A stretch of 64,000 bases of DNA, from NCBI RefSeq assembly GCF_900590885.1, contig NZ_UUON01000007.1, positions 1 to 64,000 on the forward strand, written 5' to 3'. A program made the position numbers and the translations under genes. The stretch is from Pseudomonas viridiflava (GTDB taxonomy: Bacteria > Pseudomonadota > Gammaproteobacteria > Pseudomonadales > Pseudomonadaceae). The notes under the pieces were generated by a model. The model saw nothing but the letters and a program-made list of their open reading frames with translations. It did no database searches and had not been told where the DNA came from. Shown here in pieces: positions 19,113 through 25,769 of the stretch. Position 1 is the first letter of the stretch. Every line of letters starts with the position of its first letter.

Positions 19113-19742
19113 TTAGAGGTAACGCAGGTCCAGCACCAATGAACTGTCGAGGGGAACGTCTTGCCTGAGGGTCAGGCGGTTCGCCGGGTTGATGGTGGTT
19201 TGCGCGCGGATACGGGTGTTCAACATGACGATGGGTTCGGGAAACGGCCGGCCGGGGCGGGCAAAGCCCATCAGGGTCCTGGGGTAGATGGCCGGTTGAG
19301 GCGACCAGATGCCGCCCTGGGTTTTTGACGCCAGCGACTGCATGGCCTGGCCGTCGCCTTGCGCCGCTTCTAACGCCAGGCCAACCGAGCCCAAGTGTTC
19401 GGTGGGGGCGTTGGGATTTTTGCCCAGGCCGTAGGCGGTGCCGGGTGCAGCGGACGAATCCTCGCGGCTGTCCAGGCCGATCAGGGCAAACAGCATCGGG
19501 CCGCTGCAGATGATCTCCACCTCCAGCCACTGGCTGGGCAAGGCTGTGGGCGCTTCCTGGTTCAAGGTATGGGCAGGGATGGTGCCGTGGTCGATCACCC
19601 CGCTGCCGGACAGCGCGATGGTGCAGGAACTGGGCGTGACCAGGCCCGCGAGGGTCATCTCGGTCGCGCTGCTGGCAAACACGCTAGAGCCGGTGTTGAG
19701 CAATAACAGCGCCGCGCACAGGCGTAGGGTTCTGTTCATCAT
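19113..19742 (-). CDS. DUF1120 fimbrial-type subunit
   Basis: A 209-residue secreted subunit with a signal peptide ending SVFA/SS. It has the family block CTIALSGSGVIDHGTIPAHTLN and the C-terminal strand VLDLRYL, with Tyr next to last as in classical pilins. It is the most divergent of the four proximal subunits. It is encoded between a strong hairpin upstream and the chaperone gene downstream, which suggests it is made at lower level than the subunits before the hairpin. Start ATG at 19742 or 19739. Confidence 0.8.
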   Translation of the reverse strand: MMNRTLRLCAALLLLNTGSSVFASSATEMTLAGLVTPSSCTIALSGSGVIDHGTIPAHTLNQEAPTALPSQWLEVEIICSGPMLFALIGLDSREDSSAAPGTAYGLGKNPNAPTEHLGSVGLALEAAQGDGQAMQSLASKTQGGIWSPQPAIYPRTLMGFARPGRPFPEPIVMLNTRIRAQTTINPANRLTLRQDVPLDSSLVLDLRYL

Positions 19743-19778
19743 TCGGTCTTCAATGTGTTTGAGGCAAATAATTAAGGC

Positions 19779-19800
19779 GCCTCGCCGCGAACGGCGAGGC
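19779..19800 (-). terminator. Stable intra-cluster hairpin with TTCG loop (leaky terminator?)
   Basis: Read on the minus strand, nine-base GC-rich arms GCCTCGCCG and CGGCGAGGC close a TTCG tetraloop, followed by the T-rich TTAATTATTT. It lies between two DUF1120 genes in an otherwise continuous cluster. Partial termination or 3'-end protection here would favour the three upstream pilins. Confidence 0.55.
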
Positions 19801-19807
19801 GGCGGGT

Positions 19808-20440
19808 TTACAGGTACTTCACTTCGAACGTGGCCGAGCCGTCGATGGGGTGCTCATCGCTCAGGTCCAGGCCGTCGGCCCGAGCGATGAACGCGTTGAT
19901 TTCCAGGTTGGTGGTCAGTTGCTCGATCGCGATTGGCAGCCACACACCGGTGGTGCGGTCACCAAAGCCCGCCAGGTCCATCGGCCCTATGCTGGAGTCT
20001 TCATACATTTCCATCCAGGAGGCGCCATTGTCGTGGGACTGTAGCGGGGTGATGGCGACGTTATCGCCCACGGCGCTGTTGAGCAGCAGGCTGTAGCCCC
20101 CCAGTTTCTGGGCGTCGTTGATCTGGCCCAGGCCGTACATGAAGGCGTAAGGCGCTGAGCCGGCCCGGTTATCGGTCCCGTTGAATGCATAGAGGGTCTT
20201 GCCCTCGCAGTTGATTTGCAGCTGCAAGGTGGTTCTAGGCAGTTCGGTGATGGTGGTGAGATTGAGGTCCTTGGCCGAGATCTTGCCGTAATCGACCACG
20301 CCGTTGCCCGACAGGCTCGGTTCGCAGGCATTGGGGGTAATCACCCCCTTGACGGTCAAGTCGACGGTGGACGCTGCCACGGCACTCGCGCTGGTGCTGA
20401 TCAGCAGCGCGGTAGCCAGGGCATTGAGCGTAAGTTTCAT
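19808..20440 (-). CDS. DUF1120 fimbrial-type subunit
   Basis: A 210-residue secreted subunit with a signal peptide ending AVAA. It has CEPSLSGNGVVDYGKISAKDLN and the C-terminal IDGSATFEVKYL. It is very similar in layout to the 21145 and 20484 products, so these three are candidate shaft subunits. ATG at 20440 and GTG at 20449 are both possible starts; an AAAGGAAA site fits neither spacing perfectly. Confidence 0.82.
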   Translation of the reverse strand: MKLTLNALATALLISTSASAVAASTVDLTVKGVITPNACEPSLSGNGVVDYGKISAKDLNLTTITELPRTTLQLQINCEGKTLYAFNGTDNRAGSAPYAFMYGLGQINDAQKLGGYSLLLNSAVGDNVAITPLQSHDNGASWMEMYEDSSIGPMDLAGFGDRTTGVWLPIAIEQLTTNLEINAFIARADGLDLSDEHPIDGSATFEVKYL

Positions 20441-20483
20441 GGGGCACACGTTTCCTTTCGAGTAGGGCCGGTTGAGAAAAGGC

Positions 20484-21101
20484 TCACAGGTACTTCAGTT
20501 GCACGGTGGCGTGGCCATCCAGCGGTACTTCTTCGAGCACGGTCAGCCGGTCGGTACCATCGATCATGGTGAACAGGCGCAGGTCTGCGGTGAACCGTTT
20601 CACGGCAATCGGCGCATGGCTGGGGCCAGCGGCGGCGATAGAGGTTTGCCGGGTATGCCCCAGGGACACCGACGGCAGCCAGGTGGCTCCGCCATCGGTT
20701 GAGGTGACCGTTTTGACGGCGACGCCGTCGGCGACTGGATTGAACAGACCGAACCCGGCGCTGCCGAGTTTTTCGTTGTTGCCAGTCATGCCCAGGCCAT
20801 GCCAGTTCTGGTTGATCGCCGACGTGCCTGCGCGGTTGTCGATGGTGCTCAGCGCGATGAACGTCGCTTCCTCACACTGGATTTCCAGTTGCATGGTCTG
20901 CGGCGTCAGCGAGGTTGGCGTGTCCGCGCTGAGCTCCTTGGCCGTCATCTTTCCGTAATCCACCACGCCTCCGCTGGAGAGCGTGGGGCCACAGGCACTC
21001 GGCGTGATGGTGCCCGTGACGGCAAAGTCGGCGCTGCTGGCGGCCTGTACGGCGGGCGCCAGCAGCAAAGCGGTGAACAAAACAGCGGGTGAGAAATTCA
21101 T
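20484..21101 (-). CDS. DUF1120 fimbrial-type subunit
   Basis: A 205-residue secreted subunit with a signal peptide ending AVQA. It has CGPTLSSGGVVDYGKMTAKELS and the C-terminal LDGHATVQLKYL. Two Cys residues (in CGPTLS and QCEEATF) are placed to form the disulphide typical of pilins. It is the second gene of the cluster. ATG at 21101 is preferred over the in-frame TTG at 21107, with AAGGTGAC upstream. Confidence 0.82.
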   Translation of the reverse strand: MNFSPAVLFTALLLAPAVQAASSADFAVTGTITPSACGPTLSSGGVVDYGKMTAKELSADTPTSLTPQTMQLEIQCEEATFIALSTIDNRAGTSAINQNWHGLGMTGNNEKLGSAGFGLFNPVADGVAVKTVTSTDGGATWLPSVSLGHTRQTSIAAAGPSHAPIAVKRFTADLRLFTMIDGTDRLTVLEEVPLDGHATVQLKYL

Positions 21102-21144
21102 AGGCAAGCGTCACCTTGGGTTGCAGAGTCGAGGGTATAGGGCG

Positions 21145-21774
21145 TTACAGGTACACCACTTCAATGGTGGCCGAGCCGTCGATCTGCACTTCTTCGCTCA
21201 GGTCCAGGCCGTCGGTGCGGTTGATGTAGCCGAGGTAGTTAACCTCGGTCACCAGCTCCTCGGTGGGGCGTGGGGTGGTCAGGTCCGACAGGGCGGCGAC
21301 GGAGAGCATCAGGCCGTGTTCAAAGGAGTTGTATTTCTCCCAGGTGGTGCCGTTGTCGAAGGAGGCGATGGCCTGTACGACTTCACCGTCGGCCAGCGGT
21401 GGGTTGGCGGATGAACCAAGGCTCAAGTCATAGGAGCCCAGCTTCTGGGTGCCATTGATCAGGCCCAAGCCGAAACCGCTGGCGGTGCCGGAGCCCAGGC
21501 GGTTATCCATCGCCCTGAGGGCGAAGAGCACCGGTGCATCGCAGTTCACGGTCATTTGCAGGCTGGCAGTCGGCAGTATTGTGTTGCGGTCGGTGTTCAG
21601 GTCCTTGGCCGACATCTTGCCGTGGTCGATCACGCCGCCGCCGGACAGGGCTGGGGTGCAGGCGTTCGGGGTGATGATGCCTTTGACGGTCAGGTCTACG
21701 GTGCTGGCGGCGAAGGCCGGGGCGGTGCCGGTGATCAGCAGGGCGCTGGCAAGTGCGATCAGGTGCTTGTTCAT
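21145..21774 (-). CDS. DUF1120 fimbrial-type subunit (promoter-proximal, candidate major pilin)
   Basis: A 209-residue secreted subunit with a signal peptide MNKHLIALASALLITG...AFA. It carries CTPALSGGGVIDHGKMSAKDLN, a paired Cys in VNCDAPVLFALR, and the C-terminal IDGSATIEVVYL. As the first gene of the cluster it is the best candidate for the major pilin. The frame is open from 21813, but ATG at 21774 opens the signal peptide. The 361-base gap upstream holds the promoter. Confidence 0.83.
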   Translation of the reverse strand: MNKHLIALASALLITGTAPAFAASTVDLTVKGIITPNACTPALSGGGVIDHGKMSAKDLNTDRNTILPTASLQMTVNCDAPVLFALRAMDNRLGSGTASGFGLGLINGTQKLGSYDLSLGSSANPPLADGEVVQAIASFDNGTTWEKYNSFEHGLMLSVAALSDLTTPRPTEELVTEVNYLGYINRTDGLDLSEEVQIDGSATIEVVYL

Positions 21775-22136
21775 GGTGTGTCGTCTCGGTAATGGGTCAA
21801 CTGACAAGTGCACGTCGCCGCTGCGCCTGAAAGGGCGCGGTGGGGCGTTGGGTCAGTTCGGATAGTTGGCCGCCAGGTGAGTTGGCGGGTTGCCCTTTTG
21901 GGCTGGGGCGCAATTTAGCGCCGGGGCAGGGGAGGGGAAATACAACAAATACGACATTCCGCCGGTGTCGGAATTGGGCTTTTGCGGTGTAGGAAAAGAT
22001 GCAATCTTTCGTAGTTTTTGTATCGTAACAAGGCCACTTATATGGATATCTAATGTCGAAATAGTGTTCTTTTTCGAGTGTGCCAAAACGGCCGCCGAGA
22101 GGGCCTTTCATCGTCTGAATAGATATCGAGGTGGCC
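21775..22136. other. Divergent promoter region between pilus cluster and REC-Hpt gene
   Basis: A 361-base gap with no credible gene. The right half (about 21990-22080) is markedly AT-rich against a GC-rich background and includes TCGTAGTTTTTGTATCGTA. It probably carries the promoters of both the pilus cluster and the regulators. A GAGGTG Shine-Dalgarno precedes ATG at 22137. Confidence 0.5.
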
Positions 22137-22937
22137 ATGCGGCCAAGGGGTCCTGCTCAACCATCACCTTGGGGCAGCCCCCCTGCGCACTGGTGCAACC
22201 TGAGCGTGCTGGTCGCCGACGACCACCCCACCTACGGCGCCTTGATGGGCTGGTTCCTGCAAAAATTCGGCCTGGGCCATGAGGTGGTCGGCGACGGGCA
22301 GCAGGCCGTGGTAGCCAGCGGACTGCGACGTTTCGACCTGGTGATCAGCGATTGCCGCATGCCGGTGCTGGATGGCTACGACATGGCTCGGCAGATGCGC
22401 CGGCGCGAGCACGTCGAAGGCCGCCAGCGCGTGCCCATCATTGCCTTGACCGCCCAGGTAACCCCCGACGATGTGCAGCGTGGCCTTGAGGCCGGCATGG
22501 ACGCCTGGCTGCTCAAACCCTTGTCGGCCCAACGCTTGCGTGAGGTCCTGGAACACTGGCTGCCCGCGCCGGGAGGCCAGATCGCCAGCCCGTTTGTGGC
22601 CGTGGTGCAGGCACACTGGCCAACCCGCGCCGAACTGATCCAAACCTTTGGCGATGAGCAGGTGGTGAACCGCCTGCTGAGCAGCCTCTTGCATGAGGCC
22701 AATGTGGACTATGCCGGCCTGCTGCAGGCCTGTAGCACCCTGGATCAACACGCCGCCGTCGAGTGTTTGCATCGCTTGCTGGGCAGCCTGGCGTTCCTCG
22801 CCGGTACCGAGCCGGACTCGCGCTCGGGCCGCTTGATCGAAGACTTGCGTGAACATGGCATCGTGCTGAATCAGCAAGCGCTGCAGGAATTCGAACAAGG
22901 CGTGATTGTTTACCTGCGGTATTTGACAGATTTATGA
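22137..22937 (+). CDS. Stand-alone REC-Hpt phosphorelay protein
   Basis: A 266-residue protein with a receiver domain (VLVADDHPTYGALM, phospho-acceptor Asp72 in VISDCRMPVLDGYD, Lys127 in LLKPL) followed by a His-phosphotransfer domain (His212 in ECLHRLLGSLAFLAG). The sequence resembles the C-terminal REC-Hpt part of BvgS/EvgS-type unorthodox sensor kinases, but no kinase, sensor or membrane region is encoded upstream. It would relay phosphate between an unlinked kinase and a regulator, probably the RcsB-like protein encoded next. ATG at 22137 has GAGGTG upstream; GTG at 22131 is possible. Confidence 0.8.
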   Translation: MRPRGPAQPSPWGSPPAHWCNLSVLVADDHPTYGALMGWFLQKFGLGHEVVGDGQQAVVASGLRRFDLVISDCRMPVLDGYDMARQMRRREHVEGRQRVPIIALTAQVTPDDVQRGLEAGMDAWLLKPLSAQRLREVLEHWLPAPGGQIASPFVAVVQAHWPTRAELIQTFGDEQVVNRLLSSLLHEANVDYAGLLQACSTLDQHAAVECLHRLLGSLAFLAGTEPDSRSGRLIEDLREHGIVLNQQALQEFEQGVIVYLRYLTDL

Positions 22938-23136
22938 CGTGCTCAGACGGTTTTGTAGGTTATGTCTGCACTGTTTGTAGTTTTAATCTGTAAGTCATGT
23001 CCTTTTATTTTGTAGGCAGGAATTCAAACGCTAATCCACACGGGGCGCAGTGAAAATCGGCCGTGGTTGGGCGGTTGTTGGCGGCGGTGGACGGGGCTAT
23101 TTTTCTTGATCAATTTGCCAGCATTCGTGGTTTTTT

Positions 23137-23772
23137 ATGTTTCGCGTAATTATTGCCGACGATCATCCCATTGTGCGCATTGGCCAGCGGGTGGTGATCG
23201 AGGCGGGCGGCACGTGCAAGGTGGTGGGTGAGGCCGATGGCCCGGATGAGTTGCTTGATCTGTTGGGCAACACGCCCTGCGACCTGCTGGTGACCGACTT
23301 CACCATGCCGGGTGGGCAGCAGGCTGATGGCTACGTGCTGCTGGGCTTGCTGCGCCGCCAATACCCCAATTTGCCGGTGATTCTGGTGACGATGTTCGCC
23401 AATATCGTCACGTTGCGCGCCTCGTTTGCCCAGGGCGCGCGGGCGATCATCGCCAAGAGCGCCTCATCCAAGGAGTTGCCGTTGGCGATCAGGGCGGTCA
23501 GCCAGGGCAAGACGTTCGTCAGCGAGGGGTTGCGTGCGCAGATGGTCGAGGCCGGGACCGGTGATCAGTCCTCGCAGCCCCAGTTGTCCGGCCGCGAGCG
23601 CGAAGTGGTGCGCATGCTCGCCAGCGGCATGACCGTCAGCGAGATCGCCGCCCAGGTCAACCGCAGCGTATCCACCATCAGCAAGCAGAAAAGCACGGCC
23701 ATGAACCGCCTGTGCATTTGCACCGACGTGGAGCTGTTCGCCTATGCGCGTAGCTGTGGGATGGTGCCTTAG
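23137..23772 (+). CDS. RcsB-like (LuxR-type HTH) response regulator
   Basis: A 211-residue response regulator. The receiver domain has IIADDHPIVRIGQRV and phospho-acceptor Asp54 in LLVTDFTMPGG. The GerE/LuxR helix-turn-helix is LSGREREVVRMLASGMTVSEIAAQVNRSVSTISKQK, near residues 147-190. It is closest in pattern to RcsB and to the pseudomonad RocA/RcsB regulators that control cup fimbriae, so the adjacent pilus cluster is the likely target. It lies 199 bases after the REC-Hpt gene, in a gap with three TTTGTAG repeats. Confidence 0.87.
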   Translation: MFRVIIADDHPIVRIGQRVVIEAGGTCKVVGEADGPDELLDLLGNTPCDLLVTDFTMPGGQQADGYVLLGLLRRQYPNLPVILVTMFANIVTLRASFAQGARAIIAKSASSKELPLAIRAVSQGKTFVSEGLRAQMVEAGTGDQSSQPQLSGREREVVRMLASGMTVSEIAAQVNRSVSTISKQKSTAMNRLCICTDVELFAYARSCGMVP

Positions 23773-23866
23773 GTGGAAGGGGTATTCCTGTCATTAATGC
23801 CGATAGTCTTCTCGGTCCTTGAGGATTATCGTATCCAGCCTCCCAACCTTTTTGCGGAAACTGCCC

Positions 23867-24337
23867 ATGAGCGACGCCCATAACGCCCTGATCACCGAGT
23901 TCTACAGTGCTTTCCAGCGCCTGGACGCCGAAGCCATGGCGGCCTGCTACACCGAGGACGTGCTGTTCAGCGACCCGGCGTTCGGTGAATTGCGTGGGCG
24001 CGATGCCGGGGACATGTGGCGCATGCTCACCACCCGGGCCAAGGATTTTTCCCTGACCTTCGACCATGTGCGCAGCGATGACAGCACCGGCAGCGCACAT
24101 TGGGTAGCCACGTACCTGTTCAGCGCGACCGGCAACACCGTGGTCAACGATATTGGCGCGCGGTTTGTGTTTCGCGACGGCAAGATCTGCGAGCACCATG
24201 ATCACTTCGACCTGTGGCGCTGGTCGCGCCAGGCCCTGGGCCTCAAGGGCTTGCTGCTGGGCTGGTCACCGGCGCTGAAAAACGCCGTGCGCGCCCAGGC
24301 ACGCAAAGGCTTGAAGGCATTCCAGGCCAGTCGTTGA
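23867..24337 (+). CDS. SnoaL-like / NTF2 superfamily protein
   Basis: A 156-residue cytoplasmic protein with the NTF2-like alpha+beta cone fold: an N-terminal helix (NALITEFYSAFQRLDAEAMAACY), then VLFSDPAFGELRGRDAG, and the terminal strand GKICEHHDHFDLWRWSRQALG. Members act as small-molecule isomerases, binding proteins or are uncharacterised; no function can be assigned here. The frame opens at 23819, but ATG at 23867 matches the family start. Confidence 0.78.
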   Translation: MSDAHNALITEFYSAFQRLDAEAMAACYTEDVLFSDPAFGELRGRDAGDMWRMLTTRAKDFSLTFDHVRSDDSTGSAHWVATYLFSATGNTVVNDIGARFVFRDGKICEHHDHFDLWRWSRQALGLKGLLLGWSPALKNAVRAQARKGLKAFQASR

Positions 24338-24373
24338 TAAGCTTGGCGTTCCTCTGGTTTGCCGAATTGATCC

Positions 24374-24649
24374 GTGACGACTCCCACTGAACCCAAACCC
24401 TGGTTCGTCTACCTGGTGCGCGCCGCCAACGGCGCGCTGTATTGCGGCATCAGCAATGACCCGCTGCGCCGTTTTGCCTCGCACCAGAGCGGCAAGGGCG
24501 CGCGGTTTTTCCTGTCCAGCCCGGCCGTGGCGCTGGTGTACACCGAGCAATGCGCGAGCAAAGGCGAGGCGCTGCGCCAGGAGCGCTTGATCAAAAAGCT
24601 GAAAAAAAGCGCCAAGGAATGCCTGGCGGCGAGTGGCTCATTGATTTGA
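24374..24649 (+). CDS. GIY-YIG nuclease family protein (UPF0213, YhbQ-like)
   Basis: A 91-residue single-domain GIY-YIG protein. The motif appears as [19 protein letters not shown], followed by [16 protein letters not shown] with the catalytic-type Arg, and [14 protein letters not shown] with the conserved Glu region. YhbQ-type proteins are stand-alone nucleases linked to DNA repair or stress, with limited experimental data. The start is GTG at 24374. Confidence 0.85.
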   Translation: MTTPTEPKPWFVYLVRAANGALYCGISNDPLRRFASHQSGKGARFFLSSPAVALVYTEQCASKGEALRQERLIKKLKKSAKECLAASGSLI

Positions 24650-24724
24650 GTGATGGGTTCCCATCACGCCATCGGCGCAGGTTGCGCGTTAAGCTGCGGG
24701 TTCATTTTCCAAGTGGACCCCGGC

Positions 24725-25660
24725 ATGTCTGAGCTCATCCTGCACCACTACCCCACATCCCCTTTCGCGGAAAAAGCGCGGCTGCTGCTGGGCTTCAAAG
24801 GCCTGTCCTGGCACTCGGTGCATATCTCGCCGGTGATGCCCAAGCCCGATCTCACGGCCCTGACCGGCGGCTATCGCAAGACCCCGGTGTTGCAAGTCGG
24901 CGCCGATATCTACTGCGACACCGCCCTCATCGCCCGCCGCCTGGAGCAGGAAAAAGCCACCCCGGCGCTGTTCCCGCTTGGCCAGGAAATGATCACCCAA
25001 ACCTTCGCCACCTGGGCCGACAGCGTGGTATTCGCCCACGCCGTGAGCCTGGTGTTCCAGCCTGAATCCGTGGCGGTACGCTTCGGCAAGTTGCCGCCGG
25101 AAGCGATCAAGGCGTTCCTGGCCGACCGCGCCGCACTGTTCAGCGGCGGCACGGCGAGCAAGCTGCCGGCCGAATTGGCCAAGCATCAATGGCCGGCGAT
25201 CATGACGCGCCTGGAGCAGCAACTGCAGCGCGAGCCGGGTGACTTCCTGTTCGGCGAACCTTCGATTGCCGACTTTGCCCTGGCCCACCCGCTGTGGTTT
25301 CTCAAGGCCACGCCGGTGACCGCGCCGCTGGTGGACGCGTATCCGGCTGTTTCGGCGTGGCTGGGCCGCGTGCTCGGTTTCGGCCACGGCACGGCCAGCC
25401 AGATGACCGCAGAGCAGGCGTTGGAGATCGCACGCAATGCCACGCCGGCAGCGCTGCCGGACGAAGTGTTCGAGGATTTGAATGGCTTCCACGCCGGCCA
25501 GCAGGTGACCATCAGCGCCATCGATTACGGCGTCGACCCGGTCGCCGGCGAGTTGCTGTTCGCCGGCCGCGAGGAGCTGATCCTGCGCCGTAGCGACGAA
25601 CGCGCCGGCAGCGTGCATGTGCATTTCCCTCGCATGGGTTTTCGCATTCAGGCGCAATAA
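24725..25660 (+). CDS. Glutathione S-transferase family protein with C-terminal extension
   Basis: A 311-residue protein. Residues 1-80 form a GST thioredoxin-fold domain (LILHHYPTSPFAEKARLLLGFKGL; GGYRKTPVLQVGADIYCDTALI). Residues 90-215 form an all-helical GST domain with the N-capping DFLFGEPSIADFALAHPLW. About 80 further residues, rich in strand-forming stretches (GQQVTISAIDYGVDPVAGELLF), lie beyond a standard 200-230-residue GST and are of unknown role. ATG at 24725 is chosen although the frame is open from 24650. Confidence 0.82.
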   Translation: MSELILHHYPTSPFAEKARLLLGFKGLSWHSVHISPVMPKPDLTALTGGYRKTPVLQVGADIYCDTALIARRLEQEKATPALFPLGQEMITQTFATWADSVVFAHAVSLVFQPESVAVRFGKLPPEAIKAFLADRAALFSGGTASKLPAELAKHQWPAIMTRLEQQLQREPGDFLFGEPSIADFALAHPLWFLKATPVTAPLVDAYPAVSAWLGRVLGFGHGTASQMTAEQALEIARNATPAALPDEVFEDLNGFHAGQQVTISAIDYGVDPVAGELLFAGREELILRRSDERAGSVHVHFPRMGFRIQAQ

Positions 25661-25722
25661 GTAAAAATATTTGCAAACAAAGGTGAGGTAAATCCCCCGC
25701 CCATCCGTGTAGTGCTTGAAAC

Positions 25723-25737
25723 TGCGATCTATTCGCA
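25723..25737 (+). promoter_or_regulatory. Possible Fur-type operator upstream of receptor gene
   Basis: The inverted repeat TGCGA-TCTAT-TCGCA followed by TTA resembles the TGCGAAT-ATTCGCA-like form of pseudomonad Fur sites. It lies 32 bases before the chosen start of the siderophore receptor. The match to the classical 19-base consensus is only partial. Confidence 0.4.
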
Positions 25738-25769
25738 TTAACAGCGTTTTCTACACGGGTTCTCACAGC

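Noticed and set aside
21890..22282. Open frame upstream of and overlapping the REC-Hpt gene that might be a lost kinase fragment
   Set aside because: The translation shows no HATPase, dimerisation or sensor motifs and is in a different frame from the REC domain.
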